Positions 1 through 5,140 of a stretch of 7,227 nt of DNA are shown here, piece by piece. Positions within the stretch are counted from its first letter, which is position 1, and each line of letters starts with the position of its first letter. Source of the stretch: Acidimicrobiales bacterium (GTDB lineage: Bacteria; Actinomycetota; Acidimicrobiia; Acidimicrobiales; Palsa-688). The stretch lies in contig JASHVH010000343.1 in NCBI GenBank assembly GCA_030039575.1, forward strand, positions 1-7,227, written 5' to 3'. The notes under the pieces were generated by a model that saw nothing but the letters and a program-made list of their open reading frames with translations, had not been told where the DNA came from and ran no database searches. The translations under genes and the position numbers were made by a program.

Positions 1-197
1 AGCTCGCATCACAGAGTTCCGCTTTGCAGGACAGTGCCACCATCGAACAGATCGCCCGCCAGCAGTACGGCCTCGTGAAACCGGGCCAGCAGGCCTTCAT
101 GGTGCTGCCGGCGCCCAGCCGGCCGCAGCCGCCCGCCCCGGCGCCGCCTGAGCACGCGGCCTGGTACTCTTCCCTGGAGTTCTGGCACTACCTGTAA
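1..197 (+). CDS. divIC: Septum formation initiator DivIC/FtsB-like protein, C-terminal end only
   Basis: This is the last 64 codons of a gene that begins left of the window; the first complete codon is at 3 and the TAA stop is at 195-197. The stretch TIEQIARQQYGLVKPGQQAF (residues 13-32 of the fragment) is the typical C-terminal part of the DivIC/FtsB family. These are single-pass membrane proteins with a periplasmic coiled coil that act in the divisome with FtsL and FtsQ. The coiled coil and the membrane segment lie outside the window. After the conserved part comes a proline-rich linker (residues about 37-50) and an aromatic end, SLEFWHYL. The identification rests on this short tail and on the neighbours: in actinobacteria divIC is normally followed by a DUF501 gene and ppx, exactly as here. 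A gap of 51 bases separates it from the DUF501 gene, so the two are probably co-transcribed. Confidence 0.88.
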   Translation, partial: LASQSSALQDSATIEQIARQQYGLVKPGQQAFMVLPAPSRPQPPAPAPPEHAAWYSSLEFWHYL

Positions 198-248
198 GCG
201 GCGACTGAGCGATGAGGTTGACTTGAGCAGCCTGGCCTGGGGGCCCGG

Positions 249-809
249 GTGCCGTCGGCGACGTTGAGCACACACAACGACGTAAAAGCCTTGTTGGGCC
301 GCGAACCTCGTGGCCCGTTCGAGGTGGTGTTGCGGGACGCCGAGGGTGGCCCGGTGGTGATACGGAACGGGCCGGTACTAGACGACGGCACCCCTATGCC
401 CACGCGTTACTGGCTTATCGGCAAGCAGGCCAAGCTGGCGGTCGACCGCCTGGAGGCGGCCGGGGGCGTGGGCAGGGCCGCGGCGGCGGTCGACCCCGCG
501 GAGCTCGAGCGGGCTCATCGACGGTATGCCGCCGAACGGGGTTCCGCCCTCCCCGCCGGCTGGACGGGACCGCGCCCAACGGGCGGCGTCGGCGGGACGA
601 GGCGAGGGGTCAAGTGCCTGCATGCCCATTACGCCTGGTACCTCGTGGGCGGGGACGACCCGGTGGGGCGCTGGGTGGCCCAGCAACTGGAAGCCCAGAA
701 ACCGGCGGCCCAGAAACCAGCGGCCCAGAAACCGCCGGCCCAGAAACCGGCGGCCCAGAAACCGGCCGAAAGCGCCGGTACAGGCGAGTCGCCGATGCAG
801 GAGGGGTGA
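249..809 (+). CDS. DUF501 family protein with C-terminal AQKPA repeats
   Basis: The 186-residue product matches the DUF501 family, which has no established biochemical function. Family marks are the N-terminal LLGREPRGPFEVVLR, the central GTPMPTRYWLIG, and the conserved block GVKCLHAHYAWYLVGGDDPV near residues 121-140. That block is rich in Cys and His and could bind metal or be catalytic, but this is inference. After VGRWVAQQLE the conserved domain ends and a lysine/proline-rich tail begins, made of five AQKPA-like units and a short acidic end. No membrane segment or signal peptide is visible. The start is uncertain: GTG at 249 follows a G-run at 239-243, but TTG at 264 (giving MSTHNDVKALLGRE) is also possible. 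An in-frame stop at 219-221 bounds the choice. The stop overlaps the ppx start by one base (TGATG), which points to translational coupling. Gene order is the Rv1024-Rv1026 arrangement. Confidence 0.88.
   Translation: MPSATLSTHNDVKALLGREPRGPFEVVLRDAEGGPVVIRNGPVLDDGTPMPTRYWLIGKQAKLAVDRLEAAGGVGRAAAAVDPAELERAHRRYAAERGSALPAGWTGPRPTGGVGGTRRGVKCLHAHYAWYLVGGDDPVGRWVAQQLEAQKPAAQKPAAQKPPAQKPAAQKPAESAGTGESPMQEG
693..767 (+). repeat. Five tandem 15-bp units encoding AQKPA
   Basis: The unit GCCCAGAAACCGGCG occurs five times head to tail without spacers, starting at 693, 708, 723, 738 and 753. Copies 2, 3 and 5 each differ from copy 1 by one base (an A in unit 2, a C in place of G in unit 3, and a final C in unit 5). 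The period is a multiple of three, so a change in copy number keeps the reading frame and only lengthens or shortens the tail of the DUF501 protein. Near-identity of the copies suggests recent expansion by slippage or unequal recombination. Confidence 0.97.
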
Positions 810-1732
810 TGGGCAACTTTGCCGCGGTCGATTGCGGCACCCTGTCGACCCGGTTGTTGATCAGCGACCGGAGAGGCGAACAGATCGTGCGGCTGATGCG
901 CGTGACCGGCCTGGGGGAGGGCGTCGACCGGGCGCGTGCGCTGCGGCCGGAGGCCGTCGACCGGGCTTTATCAGTTTTACGCGAGTTCCGGGCGGTTATG
1001 GACGAGCTCGATGTCCGCGCCGCTCGGATGGTGGGGACCTCGGCACTGCGGGACGCAGCCAACCGGGCGTCCTTTTCCGCCGCTGCACAAGAAGTTGTCG
1101 GCACCCCTCTTTTGCTGCTCAGCGGGGAGGAAGAGGCGGCGCTTTCCTTCCTGGGCGCCACCGCCGAGCTCCCCTCTACCGAAGGCCCGTGGCTAGTGGC
1201 CGACATCGGTGGCGGTTCGACGGAACTGGTAGTGGGCCCGGAGCCTTCGGCGGCCCGCTCCCTTGACCTCGGCTGTGTGCGGCTGACGGAGAGGTTCTTG
1301 CACCACGACCCACCCACGGGCGAAGAACTGGCCGCCGCCAGGGCCTGGTTGGGGGCGCAGTTCGAGCAGGCCGAGGCGGAGGAACCGGCGCTCGGTTCGG
1401 CGCACGCTCTCGTCGGCTTGGCCGGGACGGTGTCCGCCCTTGCCTCGTACGACCAGGGGCTGCGCTCATACGACCACGACGCCGTGCACCACTACAGGTT
1501 GTCGAGAGCCGCCGTCGAGGCGGCGCTGGCCGGCCTGGCCTCTAGGCCGGCAACCGGGCGGGCCGGCCTGCCGGGGATCGAGCCGGGCCGGGCGCCGGTC
1601 ATAGTGGGGGGCGCTTTGGTCCTCGCCACCTTGATGGCGCATTTCGGCTTCGACGAGTGCCTCGTGTCCGAGTCCGACATCCTCGACGGTTTGGTCATCA
1701 CGCTCATTCGGCTTGACAGAACGCCAACCTGA
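809..1732 (+). CDS. ppx: Ppx/GppA-family exopolyphosphatase / (p)ppGpp-type phosphohydrolase
   Basis: The 307-residue product belongs to the Ppx/GppA branch of the ASKHA ATPase fold, cytoplasmic enzymes that remove terminal phosphate from polyphosphate or guanosine pentaphosphate. Visible motifs are the first phosphate loop AAVDCGTLSTRLLI (5-18), GTSALRDAANR (76-86), LSGEEEAALSFLGA (104-117) with the Glu cluster that holds the family's catalytic glutamate, the second loop VADIGGGSTELVVG (130-143), DLGCVRLTERF (153-163), and LVGLAGTVSALA (201-212). The length fits the short two-domain actinobacterial type such as Rv1026, not the roughly 500-residue E. coli Ppx. The start is ATG 809, preceded by GGAGGGG at 800-806 and overlapping the upstream stop; GTG 806 is in frame but too close to that site. 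Two departures stand out: Leu12 replaces the usual Asn of DCGTNS, and Leu80 replaces the usual Thr of GTSATR. Which substrate is preferred cannot be told from sequence. Confidence 0.93.
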   Translation: MGNFAAVDCGTLSTRLLISDRRGEQIVRLMRVTGLGEGVDRARALRPEAVDRALSVLREFRAVMDELDVRAARMVGTSALRDAANRASFSAAAQEVVGTPLLLLSGEEEAALSFLGATAELPSTEGPWLVADIGGGSTELVVGPEPSAARSLDLGCVRLTERFLHHDPPTGEELAAARAWLGAQFEQAEAEEPALGSAHALVGLAGTVSALASYDQGLRSYDHDAVHHYRLSRAAVEAALAGLASRPATGRAGLPGIEPGRAPVIVGGALVLATLMAHFGFDECLVSESDILDGLVITLIRLDRTPT

Positions 1733-1744
1733 CGCAAGTAGCAT
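1713..1744 (+). promoter_or_regulatory. Candidate promoter for the acetyltransferase gene (leaderless)
   Basis: A perfect -35 hexamer TTGACA lies at 1713-1718, inside the last codons of ppx. A -10 of the actinobacterial TAnnnT type, TAGCAT, lies at 1739-1744. The 20-base spacer is longer than usual. Position 1752, seven bases after the -10, is where transcription would be expected to begin and is also the G of the in-frame GTG start. No Shine-Dalgarno site is seen before that GTG, which agrees with a leaderless transcript. The long spacer is the main weakness. Confidence 0.4.
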
Positions 1745-1751
1745 TGCACCT

Positions 1752-2372
1752 GTGACATGGGGCCATGCCGTCGTGTACCCCGAACTTCAGGGGCGGAGGG
1801 TTATGTTGCGGCCCCTGGTCGCCTCCGATTTCGACGCCTGGCGAGACGTCCGCACCCGCTCGCGCGATTGGCTCGTGAAATGGGAACAGCGCCCGATCCC
1901 AGGCCAGCCTGACGCGGCCGTTGACAAACGGGCGTGGGTTGCGCGGTGCAATGCCCGCATGCGCGAGCGGGAATTAGGTACTGGCTACGGGTTCGGGATC
2001 TTTGTCAGGGGCCGCTTTGTGGGCGAGATAAATATCTCATCGGTCCAGCGCGGGCCGTTCCAAACCGCCTACGTTGGCTATTGGATCGACGAGGCCATGG
2101 CCGGCAACGGCTACGTCCCCGAGGCATTTGTGGTGGTGGCGAAGTTTGCCTTTGAGGAACTGATGCTCCACCGCCTCCAGGTTTCCATCATCCCCCGGAA
2201 CCGCCCGAGCAACCGGGTCGCAGAAAAACTCGGGTTGCGCAACGAGGGCATCGCGCTGCGCTATCTCGAGATAAACGGGGTCTGGGAAGACCACGTGCGT
2301 TACGCCATTACGGCCGAGGACTGGGCCGAAAAGCGCGAGCAGTACTTGAAAGAGTGGGTGCTGCCTACTTAA
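1752..2372 (+). CDS. GNAT-family N-acetyltransferase, RimJ/RimL-like
   Basis: The 206-residue product is a GCN5-related acetyltransferase of the RimJ/RimL type, enzymes that transfer an acetyl group from acetyl-CoA to a protein N terminus or a small-molecule amine. The N-terminal part (GRRVMLRPLVASDFDAW, then SRDWLVKWEQRP) is the usual RimJ-like opening. The middle has YVGYWIDEAMAGNGYVPEAF, in which AGNGYVPEA is the acetyl-CoA pyrophosphate-binding loop, followed by LHRLQVSIIPRNRPSNRVAE and KLGLRNEG, the standard C-terminal core. No transmembrane segment is seen. GTG 1752 is chosen because it sits where a leaderless transcript from the promoter at 1713-1744 would begin; GTG 1773 would remove seven residues without touching conserved sequence. 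A TTG at 1713 would overlap ppx and coincides with the -35 box. The gene is convergent with the cupin gene, 24 bases away. The substrate is unknown; a role in ribosomal protein acetylation is only a family-level possibility. Confidence 0.88.
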   Translation: MTWGHAVVYPELQGRRVMLRPLVASDFDAWRDVRTRSRDWLVKWEQRPIPGQPDAAVDKRAWVARCNARMRERELGTGYGFGIFVRGRFVGEINISSVQRGPFQTAYVGYWIDEAMAGNGYVPEAFVVVAKFAFEELMLHRLQVSIIPRNRPSNRVAEKLGLRNEGIALRYLEINGVWEDHVRYAITAEDWAEKREQYLKEWVLPT

Positions 2373-2396
2373 TGCCGCGCTCGCCGGCCCGATAGT

Positions 2397-2666
2397 TCAG
2401 GCCTGGACGTGCGCCTCGGCGCAGCGTGTCCCGTCTTTACCCACGGTCGCTGAATGAACGGTCCCGGCTTCCAGCTCCATCCGGTCGCCGGCTTTCAGCG
2501 CCAGGTCGCCTTGGTCTGTGTGGAAAACAATTGAGCCCTGCAGGCAGCACAGGATCTTCTTGTAACCGTGCGTATGGACGGCGTACCTGTCGCCCGGGGC
2601 ATTGGACCAGGTACTTACCGGCCAGCCCTTGGCCCGCATCTCGTTTATGAACTCGGTTTCCAGCAT
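2397..2666 (-). CDS. Small single-domain cupin, metal-binding type, downstream of sodX
   Basis: The 89-residue product is one cupin beta-barrel. Motif 1 is GDRYAVHTHGYKKILCCLQG (25-44) and motif 2 is GDRMELEAGTVHSATV (60-75). His31, His33 and His71 are the expected metal ligands. The glutamate that normally completes cupin motif 1 is absent; Lys36 and Lys37 lie in that region. Cys40 and Cys41 form a pair near the barrel core, and Cys82 is a third cysteine. The start ATG (2666-2664) has a weak GGGA site six bases upstream. The gene lies 23 bases after the sodX stop on the same strand, so it is probably translated from the sodX mRNA. The function is unknown. Relatives of this type are common small cupins in actinobacteria and none I know has a defined reaction. 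A part in nickel handling or NiSOD maturation is inferred from position alone. Confidence 0.85.
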   Translation of the reverse strand: MLETEFINEMRAKGWPVSTWSNAPGDRYAVHTHGYKKILCCLQGSIVFHTDQGDLALKAGDRMELEAGTVHSATVGKDGTRCAEAHVQA

Positions 2667-2689
2667 TTGACATCCCGGGTAGGAACGGC

Positions 2690-3220
2690 TTACGGCAACC
2701 TGCCGCTACGGGCGGGCGGAAAGTACCGGTATATCGCTTTTCCCTGGACCGAGCTTACCGGGACAGGCCCGAACTGGCGGCTGTCAGTGCTGTGCTCGGG
2801 GTTGTCCCCGAGCAGGAACACACCTCCGTGGCCAACCGTGGCTACTCGCTTGAGGACCAGACGCGCCGGTTGCCGAGGGTCAGGGGTGGCGACTATGTCG
2901 CCTGACCGCACCGAGCTTGTCCTCCATATCAGGATGCGGTCCCCAGGCAGGAGTGCAGGGGCCATGCTGAGGCCGGACACTTCGACGCGTTCGAATTGTC
3001 GCCCCGCCCACCACGCCCACGAAGCCAGCGTGGCCAGGGCTATGACGGAGCCGGCCCGGGCCGGACGGGGTCGTTTACCCGGGCTCGCGGGCGGAGAGAT
3101 CTTCTTCGACGCGTCCTCGCCGGGCCACCGCCGCGGGGGAGGGGGCGGGGACGTGGCCTCGGAAGCGACTGGGCGCTTACGAGCGCAGTCGCTATAACGT
3201 GTGGCTTGACCGTGTCCCAC
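2690..3220 (-). CDS. sodX: Nickel-type superoxide dismutase maturation protease (S26 signal peptidase-like)
   Basis: The product is an S26-family serine peptidase of the kind that removes the leader of NiSOD so that His1 can bind nickel. With GTG 3220 as start it has 176 residues. Visible motifs are a membrane segment AGSVIALATLASWAWWAG (about 56-73), VSGLSMAPALLPGD (82-95) with catalytic Ser85, LVLKRVATVG (121-130) with the general-base Lys124, and LLGDNPEHSTDSRQFGPVP (136-154), the conserved S26 box. The adjacent divergent sodN makes the specific assignment strong. GTG 3220 is preferred over the upstream in-frame GTG 3238 because AAGGG (3233-3229 on the minus strand) stands eight bases before it. 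The 55 residues ahead of the membrane segment are rich in Pro, Arg and Lys, longer than I expect for SodX, and not recognisably conserved, yet no ATG, GTG or TTG start is seen between codon 1 and the membrane segment. The gene is followed by the cupin after 23 bases. Confidence 0.92.
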   Translation of the reverse strand: MGHGQATRYSDCARKRPVASEATSPPPPPRRWPGEDASKKISPPASPGKRPRPARAGSVIALATLASWAWWAGRQFERVEVSGLSMAPALLPGDRILIWRTSSVRSGDIVATPDPRQPARLVLKRVATVGHGGVFLLGDNPEHSTDSRQFGPVPVSSVQGKAIYRYFPPARSGRLP

Positions 3221-3232
3221 GGCACGTACCCT
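3206..3232 (+). promoter_or_regulatory. Candidate sodN promoter
   Basis: TTGACC at 3206-3211 and TACCCT at 3227-3232 resemble -35 and -10 boxes with a 15-base spacer, slightly short. Transcription would begin near 3239, giving a leader of about 29 bases that holds the strong AAAAAGGAG site at 3251-3259 before the sodN ATG. The boxes overlap the start of sodX on the other strand, so expression of the two genes may interfere. The stretch CGTGTCCCACGGCACG (3211-3226) between the boxes contains the small dyad CGTG/CACG, a possible regulator site. No Nur-type (TTGCAA) box was recognised. Confidence 0.35.
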
Positions 3233-3267
3233 TAGCACAACCGACCAAGCAAAAAGGAGCCACTTTT

Positions 3268-3687
3268 ATGACCTTGCTGGTGCGTTTGCTGGCCCTGGCC
3301 GACCGCGTGAGCTCACCCCGGCCCGCCTATGCCCACTGCGACTTGCCGTGCGGTGTCTACGACCCGGTGCAAGCGAAGGTAGAAGCCGAGTCCGTCAAGG
3401 CCATCCTGGAGAAGTACCAGGCCTCGACAGACGAGGTCTTCAAGGAGCGCTGCATCATCATCAAGGAAGAGCGAGCGGAGCTCGTCAAGCACCACCTGTG
3501 GGTGTTGTGGACGGACTATTTCAAGCCTCCGCACCTGGAAAAGTACCCGGAGTTGCACGACATTTTCTGGAAAGCGACCAAGACAGCCGGCGAGACCAAG
3601 CACTCCACAGACGTGGCCGTAGCCGACGATTTGCTCAGTCAGATAGCCGAGATCGACCGGATTTTCTGGGAGACGAAGAAGGGCTGA
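3268..3687 (+). CDS. sodN: Nickel superoxide dismutase precursor
   Basis: The 139-residue precursor has a 22-residue leader followed by the Ni-hook HCDLPCGVY at residues 23-31. After cleavage the mature enzyme would have 117 residues, the same as I recall for Streptomyces NiSOD, and it aligns by eye without gaps. It converts superoxide to oxygen and hydrogen peroxide in the cytoplasm as a hexamer of four-helix subunits. Mature His1, Cys2 and Cys6 bind nickel; Tyr9, Glu17 and Arg47, which tune the site, are all present. Other hallmarks are ERAELVKHH, the DYFKPPHLEKYPELH block and the IDRIFWETKKG end. ATG 3268 is chosen for its very good AAAAAGGAG site eight bases upstream. The leader ends in PAYA, so the cut follows an AxA pattern suited to an S26 peptidase such as the neighbouring SodX. 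Oddities: the leader is longer than the 14-residue Streptomyces form, and mature Cys40 is a third cysteine where Streptomyces has Ala. Confidence 0.97.
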   Translation: MTLLVRLLALADRVSSPRPAYAHCDLPCGVYDPVQAKVEAESVKAILEKYQASTDEVFKERCIIIKEERAELVKHHLWVLWTDYFKPPHLEKYPELHDIFWKATKTAGETKHSTDVAVADDLLSQIAEIDRIFWETKKG

Positions 3688-3725
3688 GCCCGAACCTCCT
3701 GGCCCCGGTGGCGGTGCTCTCTCCG

Positions 3726-3788
3726 GGCCTCCGGGACCGGTGCCTAGGCCGTGCCCGGGGCACCGGGGGACCTGGTGGTCGGGAGGCC
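3726..3788 (+). repeat. Nested inverted repeats between sodN and the sigma factor gene
   Basis: The 142 bases between sodN and the next gene are very G+C-rich and hold two nested perfect inverted repeats. The outer arms are GGCCTCC (3726-3732) and GGAGGCC (3782-3788). The inner arms are CCGGTGCC (3737-3744) and GGCACCGG (3759-3766). GTGCC/GGCAC (3751-3763) is a competing short hairpin. The RNA could fold into a long stem that stops transcription after sodN or protects its 3' end. There is no T-run, so a classical intrinsic terminator is not shown. No gene is seen in this stretch. Confidence 0.55.
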
Positions 3789-3829
3789 GGGGCCAGGGCT
3801 CGGGTGGCACCACCGGCCCGGGACGCGCT

Positions 3830-5080
3830 GTGAGTGCCGTCGACGATGCCGTCGCCACTGCTTTCCGGGAGGAGTGGGGCCGCATAGTGGCGACCTTGAT
3901 CCGGGTGACGGGGGACTGGGACCTCGCTGAGGAGTGCGCCCAGGACGCCTTCGCCACCGCGCTTAAGACCTGGCCCGGCAGCGGGGTCCCCCGGAACCCG
4001 GGCGCGTGGCTGACCACGACGGCGCGCCATCGGGCCATGGACCGGCTACGAAGGTCGGCCGTGGGCGCGGCCAAATTGCAGGAAGTGGCGCGCACCGCCG
4101 AAGGGGAGGGAGCAGTTCAGACCGCTGGTGACGAAAGCGGGATCGCTGACGACCGCCTCCGGTTGATCTTCACCTGCTGTCACCCGGCGCTGGCGCTCGA
4201 GGCTCGCGTCGCCTTGACGCTGCGGACGCTCGCCGGGTTGACGACGGTAGAAATCGCCCGGGCGTTCATGGTCTCCGAGGAGACGATGGCCAAGCGCCTG
4301 GTCCGGGCGAAGCAAAAGATCCACGACGCCAACATCCCCTACCGGGTGCCGCCGGCCCATCTGCTGCCTGAGCGGACAACCGCGGTACTCGGCGTGCTTT
4401 ACCTTTTGTTCAACGAGGGCTACTCGGCTACTGCGGGGGCCGACCTCGTGCGGTCGAACCTGTGCGCGGAGGCGGTCCGCTTGGCCCGGACGCTGACAAC
4501 GCTGATGCCCGACGAGCCTGAGCCGCTTGGCCTCCTCGCCCTGATGCTCCTGCACGACGCCCGGCGTGCCGCTCGCCTGGACGAGTCCGGCGACGTGGTC
4601 ACACTCGAAGACCAGGACCGCACGTTGTGGGTGGGCAGCGAGATCGAAGAGGGCGTGGGTGTGCTCGATGAGGCGTTGAGCCGGCACCGCCCGGGCCCGT
4701 ACCAGGTCCAGGCCGCCATCGCCGCCTGCCACGCCACCGCCCGCAACGTTGGAGAGACGGATTGGGCCGAGATCGTGGGGCTGTACGACCAGCTCGCGTT
4801 GTACCTGCCGTCGCCGGTGGTGCAGTTGAACCGGGCCGTAGCGGTGGCTATGGCCGAAGGACCGGTGGCGGGGTTGGCGCTGGTCGAAGAACTCGAACGC
4901 TCGGGGTCGCTCAGTGCCTATCACTTGCTGCCGGCCACCCGCGCCGACCTGCTCCGCCGCCTGGGCCGCAACGCTGAAGCGGCGACAAGCTACCGCCAAG
5001 CGCTGGAGCTGGCCGGCACGGGGCCCGAACGCCGTTTCCTCACCCGCCGGCTGGAGGAGACCGCCGGGGCTTCGCTTTGA
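3830..5080 (+). CDS. ECF sigma factor of the ECF42 type with DUF6596/TPR-like C-terminal extension
   Basis: The 416-residue product is an extracytoplasmic-function-type RNA polymerase sigma factor with a large C-terminal extension. Residues about 8-75 form sigma region 2, including DLAEECAQDAFATALKTWP and the GAWLTTTARHRAMDRLRR helix. Residues about 106-166 form region 4, with DDRLRLIFTCCHPAL and the helix-turn-helix GLTTVEIARAFMVSEETMAK. Residues about 178-290 match the DUF6596 part (VLGVLYLLFNEGYSAT, LCAEAVRLARTLTTLMPDEP), and 291-412 are TPR-like helices (QLNRAVAVAMAEG, YRQALELAGTGPERRF). This layout and length are typical of group ECF42, in which the extension is thought to replace an anti-sigma factor. 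GTG 3830 has a GGGA site (3820-3823) six bases upstream; the open frame reaches back to 3740 but that part encodes Gly/Arg-rich low complexity. DGPF/YCII genes, the usual neighbours of this group, are absent. The gene follows sodN on the same strand, 142 bases on. Confidence 0.93.
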   Translation: MSAVDDAVATAFREEWGRIVATLIRVTGDWDLAEECAQDAFATALKTWPGSGVPRNPGAWLTTTARHRAMDRLRRSAVGAAKLQEVARTAEGEGAVQTAGDESGIADDRLRLIFTCCHPALALEARVALTLRTLAGLTTVEIARAFMVSEETMAKRLVRAKQKIHDANIPYRVPPAHLLPERTTAVLGVLYLLFNEGYSATAGADLVRSNLCAEAVRLARTLTTLMPDEPEPLGLLALMLLHDARRAARLDESGDVVTLEDQDRTLWVGSEIEEGVGVLDEALSRHRPGPYQVQAAIAACHATARNVGETDWAEIVGLYDQLALYLPSPVVQLNRAVAVAMAEGPVAGLALVEELERSGSLSAYHLLPATRADLLRRLGRNAEAATSYRQALELAGTGPERRFLTRRLEETAGASL

Positions 5081-5105
5081 AGCGACCGAGGCGCTCCGGG
5101 TAGCA

Positions 5106-5119
5106 CGGGGTGATCCCCG
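5106..5119 (+). other. Short hairpin after the sigma factor gene
   Basis: CGGGG (5106-5110) and CCCCG (5115-5119) form a perfect 5-bp stem around a TGAT loop, 25 bases after the sigma factor stop. No T-run follows. It may help end transcription together with the hairpin at 5141, but it is short and could be chance in G+C-rich DNA. Confidence 0.3.
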
Positions 5120-5140
5120 ATAACTGCGGCGACGCTCCTG

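Noticed and set aside
693..767. Possible CRISPR-like array
   Set aside because: The units are adjacent without spacers and encode an in-frame protein repeat.
526..1266. Overlapping plus-strand frame across the DUF501/ppx junction
   Set aside because: The product is Arg/Pro-rich shadow sequence; the other two plus-strand frames here hold conserved DUF501 and Ppx motifs.
2373..2396. Bidirectional terminator between the convergent acetyltransferase and cupin genes
   Set aside because: Only a 4-bp GCCG/CGGC pairing is visible and there is no T-run on either strand.
2437..2673. Alternative minus-strand frame starting at ATG 2673 over the cupin
   Set aside because: Its product lacks any domain, whereas the frame starting at 2666 has both cupin motifs in order.
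3221..3267. Nur-type nickel regulator box between sodX and sodN
   Set aside because: Only fragments such as TTGCTT and TTGTGC appear; they do not form the expected TTGCAA inverted repeat.
3740..3829. Upstream extension of the sigma factor to GTG 3740
   Set aside because: The added residues are Gly/Arg/Pro-rich and unlike sigma factors, no ribosome binding site precedes GTG 3740, and region 2 begins normally just after GTG 3830.
3313..4095. A 260-codon open frame on the minus strand across sodN and the spacer
   Set aside because: It runs antisense to the strongly supported sodN and the start of the sigma factor gene, and the product is low-complexity with no recognisable motif.
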